Below, one piece after another: positions 56,144 through 64,000 of a stretch of DNA of 64,000 nucleotides. The notes under the pieces were generated by a model, which saw only the letters and a program-made list of their open reading frames with translations, did no database searches and had not been told where the DNA came from. The translations under genes were made by a program, and so were the position numbers. The stretch comes from Chitinophaga polysaccharea (GTDB taxonomy: Bacteria > Bacteroidota > Bacteroidia > Chitinophagales > Chitinophagaceae), in assembly GCF_007829335.1 (NCBI RefSeq), contig NZ_VIWO01000002.1, positions 372,001-436,000 on the forward strand, in the 5' to 3' direction. The first letter of the stretch is position 1; each line of letters begins with the position of its first letter.

Positions 56144-57541
56144 ATGAACGCACATATGATCGCGAAGAAGTTGTGTGGGTGGTTGCTATGTTTTTTTCCT
56201 TTCACATCTTCGTTCGCACAATCTGCAGCGGATAGCTTTTCGCTGCACCGCGCCATCGCGCTTACCCTGGAGCACTACCCGGCACTGAAAGCCAAGGCAG
56301 CCCAGGTAAAAGCGGGGCAGGCCAACCTGACAGATATTAAGCATAATTGGTACCCGGACATAAAACTGCATGAACAGCTGGACGCGGGTACAGATAACAG
56401 TATTTACGGCTCTTATTTTACATTGGGAATGATACCCTCCACCTCCGGAGGTATCCGGGCTGAAAACAACAGCACCCTGATGAGTGGCAATATTGCGATG
56501 ACAGCCATGCAGTGGGAGGTATACAACTTCGGCGCCTATGGCAGCCAGCAACGGGAAGCCGCACAGGCATTGAAAGTACAGCAATCCGATCTCAATAATA
56601 CGGCCAACCAGCTGACCGTGCTGGTCATACAAAATTATCTCGAACTGTTACGGCTACACGCTTTACAGAAAATAGCATCGGATAATATTCAACGGAATGC
56701 CGAAGTATTACGAGCGGTAGCCGCTATCGTATTACATGGTTTGAAGCCGGGCGTGGACAGCGCCGTGGCGGCGGCGGAGTTATCCAAAGCGCGGCTCAAC
56801 CTCCTTGATATCAACAACAGCTACAACCAGGTACGCATTCAGCTATCTACCTTCACCGGGCTGGATACCGCACAGATCAAACCGGATGAGGTGAACAATG
56901 AACGCCTGCCCGTATTGCTCGGACTCGTGCCTCCGGATAGTATCAGCGCACATCCTTTGCTGACATACTACCAGGCCATTTACGGACAGCAACGGGCTGC
57001 TACCGACGTGATTCGCAAAGCAAGATTGCCTAAAGTTAACCTGATGGCAGCCGGATGGATGCGCGGCTCCAGCGGATCGTTCAATGACGTATACGATAAA
57101 AATCTCTGGAGTGGACTGGGATACAGCAGGTACAACTATTTACTGGGGTTGGGAATTACCTATAACCTCACCGACCTGAAACGTACCCACGAAAAGGTGG
57201 CGGTACAGGATTATAAGGCGGAAGCAGCGCGGGAACAATTGGAAACTACCCGCACTACGCTCACTGGCCTCCTGCAACAGGCGGAAGCAGATATCGCCGC
57301 TTCAGGCGATAAGCTGAAAGAACTGCCGGTGCAACTGGCCGCCGCCCAGGCCGCAGCCAGGCAAAAAATGGTGCTGTATAAAGGGGGACTTACCAATATT
57401 ATTGACGTAACCACCGCTTTATTTGTACTTAACCGCGCGGAAACAGACCTGGTACAAACCCGCGCCGCCGCCTGGAGAGCGCTGTTTCGCGCCGCCTATG
57501 CCGGCAACACGATTTCACAACTTTTACCTGATCTGAACTAA
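56144..57541 (+). CDS. TolC-family outer-membrane efflux protein
   Basis: A 465-residue protein with a signal peptide (LCGWLLCFFPFTSSFAQ) and two repeated long helical regions (ALTLEHYPALKAKAAQV... and VQDYKAEAAREQLETTRTTL). This is the TolC layout of a trimeric outer-membrane channel. It is the first gene of a three-gene efflux operon, 10 bases before the RND permease gene. The start at 56144 could also be the ATG at 56156. Confidence 0.92.
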   Translation: MNAHMIAKKLCGWLLCFFPFTSSFAQSAADSFSLHRAIALTLEHYPALKAKAAQVKAGQANLTDIKHNWYPDIKLHEQLDAGTDNSIYGSYFTLGMIPSTSGGIRAENNSTLMSGNIAMTAMQWEVYNFGAYGSQQREAAQALKVQQSDLNNTANQLTVLVIQNYLELLRLHALQKIASDNIQRNAEVLRAVAAIVLHGLKPGVDSAVAAAELSKARLNLLDINNSYNQVRIQLSTFTGLDTAQIKPDEVNNERLPVLLGLVPPDSISAHPLLTYYQAIYGQQRAATDVIRKARLPKVNLMAAGWMRGSSGSFNDVYDKNLWSGLGYSRYNYLLGLGITYNLTDLKRTHEKVAVQDYKAEAAREQLETTRTTLTGLLQQAEADIAASGDKLKELPVQLAAAQAAARQKMVLYKGGLTNIIDVTTALFVLNRAETDLVQTRAAAWRALFRAAYAGNTISQLLPDLN

Positions 57542-57551
57542 ACTACCAACT

Positions 57552-60500
57552 ATGTCATTTGTTGCTTCGGCACTGAAAAAGCCAATAGCCGTGGTGGTAA
57601 TCACCGGGGGACTACTGCTTTTCTCTGTGCTGTCTATATTCAATATACCCATCGACATTTTTCCAAAGCTCAATCTGCCTACCATCTATGTAATTGAGCC
57701 CTATGGGGGAATGTCGCCTCAGCAGATGGAAGGTTTTTTTGCCACGCGGCTACAGGACCAGTTCCTTTATGTGAATGGGGTTAAGACGATTACCACTAAA
57801 AACATACAGGGCTTAACGTTATTAAAACTCACCTTTTATGAAAACACCGATATGGCGGAAGCCTCTGCCCAGGTGGCCTTACAGGTGAATCGTGTAATGA
57901 CCTTTTTCCCGCCGGGTGCATTGCCTCCACAGGTAATGCGTTTTGACGCATCTTCATTACCGGTAGGAGAGCTGGTATTCAGTAGCCCCTCACGTTCATT
58001 AAAAGAAATCTATGACCTGGCGGCTACCCGTATCCGGCCTATGTTTGCCGCAGTGTCGGGATTGTCGGCGCCACCACCTTTTGGCGCTAACTCCCGCTCT
58101 GTGATTATCAACGTAGATCCGCAGAAGCTCCGCAGCTTCAACCTCAGCGCCGACGAGGTAGTGGAAGCCGTGGCAAAAAATAACGTGATGACTCCCTCCG
58201 GCAATATCCGTATAAACAACACCATGTTTGTGACCACTGTGAACTCGCTGGAAAAACAGGTGACCAATTTCGAAGACATTCCCATTGCCACCAATGGCAA
58301 CAACAACGTGTTTGTACGCGATGTGGCGCGGGTAGCCGATGGAATGGATGTAACCGTAGACTATGCCCTGGTGAACGGTAAGCGCTCCGTATACCTGCCG
58401 GTAGTAAAAACCGCTGATGCATCTACCTGGGATGTAGTAAAAGGATTGAAAGCGAAGATCCCGGAAATGCAAAGCCTGTTGCCCGATGATGTAAAGGTGT
58501 CTTACGAATTTGACCAATCTGTGTTTGTGATCAATGCCGTAAAAAGCCTTATCTCCGAAGGAATACTGGGAGCGTTGTTGACGGGACTCATGGTATTATT
58601 GTTTTTAAGAGATCTCCGTAGCTGCCTGGTGGTAGTGGTAACTATTCCGGTGGCGGTATTATGTGCTGTGATGGGACTTAAGCTGGCAGGCCAAACCATC
58701 AATATTATGACGCTGAGTGGATTAGCACTGGCCATCGGTATTTTGGTCGACCAGGCAACGGTAACGATTGAAAATATTCACCAGCACCTGGAAATGGGTA
58801 AGCCAAAGAAGCAGGCGATCTACGAAGCCTGTGAGGAGATTGCCTTTCCGTTGCTGCTGATCTTATTGTGTATCCTGGCGGTGTTTGCGCCTTCCTTTAT
58901 TATGACGGGCGTGCCCAGGGGCATGTTCCTGCCTTTGTCATTGTCTATCGGCTTTGCCATGGTGGCCTCTTATTTCGCTGCCCAAACATTGGTGCCGGTG
59001 ATATCCAACTGGTGGCTGAAAGCAGAAAAATACCAGCACGCACATGCGGGACTGGCACTGGATGCAGCGGAAGTGGAAGAAATAAAAAGCCATTTAGAGC
59101 ATGAACAAGCGCACCCGGAGCAAGCCACCAACTTCGAGAAATTCAAGCTGAAGTTTATGGGCATTCTGGAGAAGGGAATGAACAGATCGCGGCTTATTGT
59201 TACGATCTATGTCATTGGGGCGTTGGTACTGGCAAGTGGCTGCTATGTGTGGATAGGAAAAGACCTGATGCCGCATATCAATACTGGTCAGTTTCAGCTG
59301 CGTTTACGCATGCCGGATGGTACCCGCCTGGAACGCACAGAGGAAGGGCTACACGAGGTGTTGCATATTGTTGACAGTACGGTAAATGGGCATGTGGCCA
59401 TCAGCTCGGCCTATGTGGGATTGGTACCAAGCAGCTTCGGCGCCAGCAATCTCTATGTGTTCAACAGCGGTACCCACGAAGCGGTATTGCAGGTAAACCT
59501 GGATGAAGATTATAAGGTAGATATAGACCGGCTGAAAGACCAGCTGAGGGCCAATATCACGGCCAAAATACCGGAGATACGTCTGTCTTTCGAACCTATA
59601 GATCTCACCGAAAAAATTATGAGCCAGGGCGCCGCTACGCCTATTGAAGTGAGGGTGGCAGGTAAAGACATACAACAGATTGCGGGGTATGCCGAACAGC
59701 TGGTGAGCCGGCTGAAAACCGTACCATTCCTGCGGGATGTACAGATCGCACAACCGTTGCACTTCCCGGTGATCAGTATTAATATCGATCGCTTCAAACT
59801 GGCGCAGATGGGATTGAATATTTACCAGGTAGCCCGTTCGGTGACCGCATCCACTTCTTCCAGCCGTTTTTCTGAAAAGAATCAATGGCTCGATGAAAAG
59901 GTGGCGTATACCTACCAAGTACAGGTACAGATACCCGAGTATAATATGACGGCGATCAACGACCTGAAAGAAATACCGCTGGTGAAAGGCCAGGCCAGGC
60001 CGGTGCTGGCGGATGTGGCCACTTTTACCACCAAAGAAATGCCGGGAGAATATGACCGTTCAGGCCCTCGTAGGTTCGTTACCGTTAGTGCCAACGTTTC
60101 CGGGAAAGACCTGGGTGCTGCCACGGCAGCGGTACAAAAGGCTATTAACCAGGCGGGCCCTCTTCCCAAAGGTGTGGTTACAGAGCTGAAAGGCTCATCC
60201 AGCCTGCTGGTAGAAACATTGAACAGCCTGCAGAATGGGTTGATGATTGCCATTGTGGTGATTTTCCTGCTGCTGGCAGCCAACTACCAGTCGTTCAAAT
60301 TATCGTTGGTGGTACTGGTTACCATCCCTGCAGTAATTGCGGGTGCGTTGATCGCGTTGCTGCTCACCGGCGCTACGCTCAACCTGCAATCTTATATGGG
60401 AATGATCATGTCTACTGGGGTGTCGGTGGCCAATGCCATTTTGATCGTGACCAACGCAGAAAAGCTGCGGCTCGATTACCAGGATGCCCGGAAAGCCGCG

Positions 60501-60758
60501 GTGGTAAGTGCCGGGGTAAGACTACGGCCCATCCTGATGACCAGCCTGGCTATGATAGCCGGTATGATTCCCATGGCCAGTGGGCTGGGAGAGGCCGGTG
60601 ATCAAACGGCCCCCCTGGGGCGCGCGGTGATAGGTGGCCTGATAGCCTCTACGCTGGCGGCACTCCTGATATTGCCACAGGCCTATGCGCTGATACAGCG
60701 TAAAGCCAGCTATGCATCTCCTTCGTTAATGCCCTCTGAGTCCAATGATATAAAATAA
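57552..60758 (+). CDS. RND-family efflux permease (AcrB/HAE1-like)
   Basis: A 1068-residue inner-membrane pump with the RND pattern: first helix, large periplasmic loop, membrane block (LVVVVTIPVAVLCAVMGLKLAG, then the helix with GILVDQATVTIENI), second loop and second block. In AcrB the proton relay uses Asp407, Asp408 and Lys940. Here the pair is Asp400-Gln401, and the Lys position is Ala960 (SVANAILIV). One acidic residue therefore remains, and the relay must differ from AcrB. It works with the TolC and membrane fusion proteins on either side. The substrate is unknown. Confidence 0.94.
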   Translation: MSFVASALKKPIAVVVITGGLLLFSVLSIFNIPIDIFPKLNLPTIYVIEPYGGMSPQQMEGFFATRLQDQFLYVNGVKTITTKNIQGLTLLKLTFYENTDMAEASAQVALQVNRVMTFFPPGALPPQVMRFDASSLPVGELVFSSPSRSLKEIYDLAATRIRPMFAAVSGLSAPPPFGANSRSVIINVDPQKLRSFNLSADEVVEAVAKNNVMTPSGNIRINNTMFVTTVNSLEKQVTNFEDIPIATNGNNNVFVRDVARVADGMDVTVDYALVNGKRSVYLPVVKTADASTWDVVKGLKAKIPEMQSLLPDDVKVSYEFDQSVFVINAVKSLISEGILGALLTGLMVLLFLRDLRSCLVVVVTIPVAVLCAVMGLKLAGQTINIMTLSGLALAIGILVDQATVTIENIHQHLEMGKPKKQAIYEACEEIAFPLLLILLCILAVFAPSFIMTGVPRGMFLPLSLSIGFAMVASYFAAQTLVPVISNWWLKAEKYQHAHAGLALDAAEVEEIKSHLEHEQAHPEQATNFEKFKLKFMGILEKGMNRSRLIVTIYVIGALVLASGCYVWIGKDLMPHINTGQFQLRLRMPDGTRLERTEEGLHEVLHIVDSTVNGHVAISSAYVGLVPSSFGASNLYVFNSGTHEAVLQVNLDEDYKVDIDRLKDQLRANITAKIPEIRLSFEPIDLTEKIMSQGAATPIEVRVAGKDIQQIAGYAEQLVSRLKTVPFLRDVQIAQPLHFPVISINIDRFKLAQMGLNIYQVARSVTASTSSSRFSEKNQWLDEKVAYTYQVQVQIPEYNMTAINDLKEIPLVKGQARPVLADVATFTTKEMPGEYDRSGPRRFVTVSANVSGKDLGAATAAVQKAINQAGPLPKGVVTELKGSSSLLVETLNSLQNGLMIAIVVIFLLLAANYQSFKLSLVVLVTIPAVIAGALIALLLTGATLNLQSYMGMIMSTGVSVANAILIVTNAEKLRLDYQDARKAAVVSAGVRLRPILMTSLAMIAGMIPMASGLGEAGDQTAPLGRAVIGGLIASTLAALLILPQAYALIQRKASYASPSLMPSESNDIK

Positions 60759-60762
60759 AAGA

Positions 60763-61857
60763 ATGATGAAGCACTATAAATATTATTTGTCAGCATTAAG
60801 TGTCATTACCGGTTTGGCGGCCTGCAATTCTGCTGCCATGACGGATAAAAAAGCAACTACTCATAACAGTGAACGCCAATTTACACTGGCAAGGGTGGTA
60901 CAACGCCCGCTGGAAGGAAGTATCCGCCTTCCCGGGGCTTTGGCAGCCTTTCAGAAGGTAAGTATCTACCCAAGGATCAATGGTTTTGTAAAAAATATTG
61001 CGGTAGACCGCGGTAGTAAAGTAAGGAAAGGCCAGGTGCTACTGGTACTGGAAGCGCCGGAGGTAGAACAACAGTACTATGCCGCTAAGTCCAAATACCT
61101 GCAAGCCGCGGCTATGTTCGCTTCCAGCAAAGATAACTACGAGCGTACGCTGGCGGTGAGTAGTGAGCCCGGTACTATCTCGGCACACGACCTGGAGCTG
61201 GCCAAAGCCCGCATGTTGGCCGATAGCGCGCTAATGAACAGCGAACAAGCCAACTTTCGCGCCCAGGAAGTTAATAAAAGCTATCTCACCGTAACAGCAC
61301 CATTCGATGGTGTGATTACAGAGCGCAATATTCATCCGGGTGCGCTGGTAGGGCCGGATACCAAGGTAGATGACAAGCCCATGCTGATGCTGGAGCAGGA
61401 AGATAAGCTGAGGCTGGTATTGCAGGTGCCTGAAATGTACAGCGCACAATTGGCACAGCAGTCGCAAATAGATTTTGATGTGGACGCTATCCCCGGGAAG
61501 CATTTCCAGGGCGCTATCTCCCGCCAGGCGGGTACGTTGAACGATAAATACCGTTCGGAAGCGGTGGAAATTGACGTGCAGAATGCCAGCCACTTGCTGA
61601 AGGCAGGTATGTACGCAGAAGTCCTTTTGTCCTTACAGGGCTCTGCACAGGCTATGCTGGTACCTTCCAGCGCAGTGGTGATGTCGACCGAGCGAAAGTA
61701 TGTGGTGGCGGTAAAAGATCATTATACCAGGTGGGTAGATGTGGAAGAAGGCAACCATCACAACGATTCTACTGAAGTGTTTGGCCACCTGGAGGCAAAC
61801 GACCAGGTAATTATTAATGCTACGGATGAGATCAAGGACGGGGTACGTGTACCTTAG
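60763..61857 (+). CDS. RND membrane fusion (periplasmic adaptor) lipoprotein
   Basis: A 364-residue adaptor with a lipobox (LAAC, Cys21) after a hydrophobic signal, so it is probably a lipoprotein. It has the HlyD-type barrel-sandwich segments (VSIYPRINGFVKNIAVDRGSKVRKGQVLL and VTAPFDGVITERNIHPGALV) around a helical hairpin. It links the inner-membrane pump to TolC. It begins four bases after the RND stop, and an intrinsic terminator follows, closing the operon. Confidence 0.93.
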   Translation: MMKHYKYYLSALSVITGLAACNSAAMTDKKATTHNSERQFTLARVVQRPLEGSIRLPGALAAFQKVSIYPRINGFVKNIAVDRGSKVRKGQVLLVLEAPEVEQQYYAAKSKYLQAAAMFASSKDNYERTLAVSSEPGTISAHDLELAKARMLADSALMNSEQANFRAQEVNKSYLTVTAPFDGVITERNIHPGALVGPDTKVDDKPMLMLEQEDKLRLVLQVPEMYSAQLAQQSQIDFDVDAIPGKHFQGAISRQAGTLNDKYRSEAVEIDVQNASHLLKAGMYAEVLLSLQGSAQAMLVPSSAVVMSTERKYVVAVKDHYTRWVDVEEGNHHNDSTEVFGHLEANDQVIINATDEIKDGVRVP

Positions 61858-61887
61858 CACCTTGAGGTGATGAATACAAAAAAAATG

Positions 61888-61915
61888 ACCGTCCCGATGA
61901 TTCGGGACGGTTTTT
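61888..61915 (+). terminator. Intrinsic terminator of the efflux operon
   Basis: Stem ACCGTCCCGA / TCGGGACGGT with loop TGAT, followed by TTTTT, 30 bases after the adaptor stop. Confidence 0.92.
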
Positions 61916-62017
61916 CTGCTAACTGTTCCGTCTATATTGATTTTTTATGTTCTTATTAAAAAAAGAGAACAAATAACATCCACCTAGTAATCAATAACGG
62001 ATTTACCTGTTGTTCAA

Positions 62018-62167
62018 CTAAAAAAAGAATGTTAAAGCAGGCAATAGCGTGCCGTCACGCATTTGCGTGCCATGGGGCTCCCAGCGGGAAAAGATAAACT
62101 TGGATTTTGCCTCATGCTGTTGGGCAACCATAGCGTTCAACGCAGGATGATGGCCGTCTGTGGTGTC
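62018..62167 (-). pseudogene. Possible 3' remnant of a decayed gene
   Basis: On the minus strand a 49-codon open frame begins right after a stop codon, without a usable start near it, and ends at TAG. It reads like real protein (HHPALNAMVAQQHEAK, then KFIFSRWEPHGTQMRDG). I do not recognise the family. It lies in the otherwise empty 61858-62245 interval between convergent operons. A short free-standing gene from the internal ATG (37 codons) is the alternative. Confidence 0.4.
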
Positions 62168-62245
62168 TTACCTACCTAAATACGCTTCTGTTTCGTTGTT
62201 TAGATTAATAACACGAAAGGATTTGAAATTGTTGAAGAAAATATA

Positions 62246-62893
62246 CTAAAAGTTGAAAAGTTCGCGGAGGCCCAGGGCCAGCATCTGAACACCGATTACT
62301 GCGAGGATGAGTCCCATCATTTTGGTGATCACCATCATTACGTTGGTCCCGATTACTTTTACAATCCGCTCACCGGCAATAAAGAGGAGATAGGTGATGT
62401 AACATATAAACGCATAAATGGCTATTACAATGGCCAGGTGGGTGAGGTCTTTTGCCGCAGAATAACTCATAGAGGTGGTGATCGCGCCAGGTCCTGCCAG
62501 CAGTGGCATGGCCAGGGGAGTAATAGCGATGCTGATACCCTGGTCAGCTTTTACAGGCTGTGCGCCGAGTTGTGCATTTTCCGGTTTGCTTTCCTTATCA
62601 CCCCGCACCATTTCATACCCGATTACAAATACCAGGATACCACCTGTAACGCGCAATGCTGCCAGTGTAATACCGAATACATGGAATATCAGTTTACCCG
62701 CCACACTAAAAACTAAGATAATACAAAACGCCACTAACACCGACTTGGTAGCTATATTGCGCTTGGCTTTCTTATCCATATGAGACGTGAGCTCCATGAA
62801 AACGGGGATGGCCGAAATAGGGTTCACAATCGCCAGCAATCCCATGAACACTGTGGTAGCAAACGCAATGTAGTTATCAAATAAAGTCATCAT
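62246..62893 (-). CDS. MarC-family integral membrane protein
   Basis: About 215 residues when started at the ATG at 62893 (MMTLFDNYIAF), which fits the usual MarC length; an upstream ATG at 62926 is possible. Six membrane segments are visible, with the family signature LLAIVNPISAIPVFMELT near the N-terminus and LAMPLLAGPGAITTSM in the middle. Once linked to multiple antibiotic resistance, the family's transport role is still unclear. Confidence 0.9.
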   Translation of the reverse strand: MMTLFDNYIAFATTVFMGLLAIVNPISAIPVFMELTSHMDKKAKRNIATKSVLVAFCIILVFSVAGKLIFHVFGITLAALRVTGGILVFVIGYEMVRGDKESKPENAQLGAQPVKADQGISIAITPLAMPLLAGPGAITTSMSYSAAKDLTHLAIVIAIYAFICYITYLLFIAGERIVKVIGTNVMMVITKMMGLILAVIGVQMLALGLRELFNF

Positions 62894-62951
62894 GTCAGCA
62901 ATATAATAAAATTTATTTACCGGCACACATCCATTTGGCTATTGTGGGAAG

Positions 62952-63566
62952 CTAAGCCCGCATGCGGGGTAACTGCCAGTTGTGGCGCAGGCTGACCAGG
63001 CGTATGCTTACTATAACGCTAACGGCTATACTCTGTACAATATCTCCCGGGATACCGGTATAGTGGCCTGCTACCAGGTAGAGGATCCCCCCGGCCAGCG
63101 AAGCTGCTGCATAGATTTCCCGCGTGAAAAGTATAGGCTGTTCGCCGCAGATAACATCGCGTAATAAGCCGCCAAAAGTACCCGTTATCACGCCCAGGGC
63201 TACGCACACCGGCATAGGTAAGCCAGCCGCCAACCCTTTGTTGATACCGGTAATGGTGAACATTCCAAGTCCGATAGCATCAAATGTGCTGAGTAAACGC
63301 GTCAACTTTTTAACATAGGAGAAGAATACAGCGGCTATCAGTGCAGCTACAATAATGGCCGTATTGCTAAGCTCATCGGTCATCCAGGCTACCGGCGTAG
63401 CGCCAATGAGTAAATCGCGTATGGTTCCGCCTCCAATGGCTGTAATAAATGCCAGCGCCAGTAGTCCTATAACATCGTAAGATTTATTAATGGCGGCTGT
63501 TGCTCCTGAAACAGCAAATGCAAATGTACCGAGTAGTTCCAGTACCTGAATAAAGGTGAGCTGCAT
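62952..63566 (-). CDS. TRIC-type / UPF0126 (YadS-like) cation channel family protein
   Basis: A 204-residue membrane protein with seven hydrophobic segments arranged as two similar halves: GTFAFAVSGATAA, then TAIGGGTIRDLL in the first and GLGMFTITGINKGL, then GTFGGLLRDVICG in the second. The twin GGG/GGLxRD motifs are the family hallmark. Prokaryotic TRIC proteins conduct monovalent cations. It lies upstream of the MarC gene on the same strand. Confidence 0.9.
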   Translation of the reverse strand: MQLTFIQVLELLGTFAFAVSGATAAINKSYDVIGLLALAFITAIGGGTIRDLLIGATPVAWMTDELSNTAIIVAALIAAVFFSYVKKLTRLLSTFDAIGLGMFTITGINKGLAAGLPMPVCVALGVITGTFGGLLRDVICGEQPILFTREIYAAASLAGGILYLVAGHYTGIPGDIVQSIAVSVIVSIRLVSLRHNWQLPRMRA

Positions 63567-63635
63567 TCTCCTTATCTGATTTGCGGTCGAAGATAAGGAT
63601 ACTTTGCCTACAGGAACATTTTTTTTAATACGTTA

Positions 63636-63893
63636 TCAATAGTCGTACGCCGACTCCCCGCGTAAGGTACGCTCAATCTGGTTGCGGAGATCGTGACTGA
63701 ATCCCACCACTTCAATTTTAGGATGATGATCAAGGTAGATAAGAAAACGTCCGGCTTCTTTGGTTACGAGGTCGTAAATATCTTCCAGCAATGCACTCAA
63801 CAATTTTCGCGTGGTTTCTGCAATCTGGGCGAGTGAACTATCTTCAAAATGCCGGTATTCACGGTTTTTATAAGATAAGGCAATCTGTATCAT
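63636..63893 (-). CDS. Small conserved-looking hypothetical protein
   Basis: An 85-residue soluble protein (MIQIALSYKNREYRHFED start, GFSHDLRNQIERTL end) without signal peptide or known motif. A dyad-symmetric sequence lies about 30 bases upstream of its start and may control it. Function unknown. Confidence 0.7.
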   Translation of the reverse strand: MIQIALSYKNREYRHFEDSSLAQIAETTRKLLSALLEDIYDLVTKEAGRFLIYLDHHPKIEVVGFSHDLRNQIERTLRGESAYDY

Positions 63894-63921
63894 AACTGAT
63901 GGTTTTTCCAGGATTAGTTAT

Positions 63922-63945
63922 ACTGATTAGTATTATCTAATCAGT
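63922..63945. promoter_or_regulatory. Operator-like inverted repeat
   Basis: Perfect 9-base arms ACTGATTAG and CTAATCAGT with a 6-base TATTAT spacer, in an AT-rich region just upstream of the leftward small gene. The arm length and spacing fit a dimeric repressor site. Confidence 0.5.
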
Positions 63946-64000
63946 TGGTTTTCATTATTTAATTATTAAATCTGGGTATAAAAATAGAAAAAAAGAAATT

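Overview
The window looks like a chromosomal segment of a Bacteroidota species, most likely Chitinophaga or a relative. Supporting signs are TTTG-N19/20-TAnnTTTG-type promoters, AT-rich leaders without Shine-Dalgarno sequences, and typical families of the phylum (KGG protein, DUF6496/H1-like protein, SelT/W-like protein, TPR histidine kinase, TolC-RND-MFP set). The genus is inferred from general resemblance, not from a marker gene.

Region 1 (1-40.8 kb) is a large non-ribosomal peptide cluster whose 5' end lies outside the window. In order it has: the 3' part of an NRPS gene, an asparagine synthetase, an A-T-C NRPS, a 4009-residue NRPS, an Asp/Glu racemase, a type II thioesterase, a clavaminate-synthase-like hydroxylase, a secreted S12 serine hydrolase, an EctD-like PhyH hydroxylase, a four-gene FkbH-type set (dehydrogenase, FkbH, ACP, acyl-CoA dehydrogenase), a cyclic-peptide-type ABC exporter, an Sfp-type phosphopantetheinyl transferase and a fatty acyl-AMP ligase fused to a carrier domain. 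Spacing is tight and all lie on the + strand, which suggests one very long operon. A convergent LuxR-type regulator with a degenerate receiver and a CmlA-like di-iron beta-hydroxylase close the region. A-domain codes read by eye include one Asn and two Ser modules. The last A domain has lost its catalytic motifs, and no terminal thioesterase follows it. The expected product is a hydroxylated, probably acylated peptide, possibly with a hydroxymalonate-derived unit if a PKS lies upstream. I cannot name the compound.

Region 2 (40.8-41.3 kb) holds two near-identical tRNA-Arg(ACG) genes, each with its own promoter and terminator. In both, the almost universal G19-C56 tertiary pair is replaced by A19-U56.

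Region 3 (41.3-64 kb) is mostly housekeeping: GH130 glycosidase/phosphorylase, HAD phosphatase, transketolase, small membrane proteins, KGG and histone-H1-like proteins, MscS channel, PLP histidine decarboxylase next to a divergent Lrp regulator, TPR histidine kinase, outer-membrane proteins, a complete TolC-RND-MFP efflux operon, MarC and TRIC membrane proteins. It also contains a perfect 52-bp palindrome and a decayed gene tail. I saw no insertion sequence, CRISPR array or phage genes.
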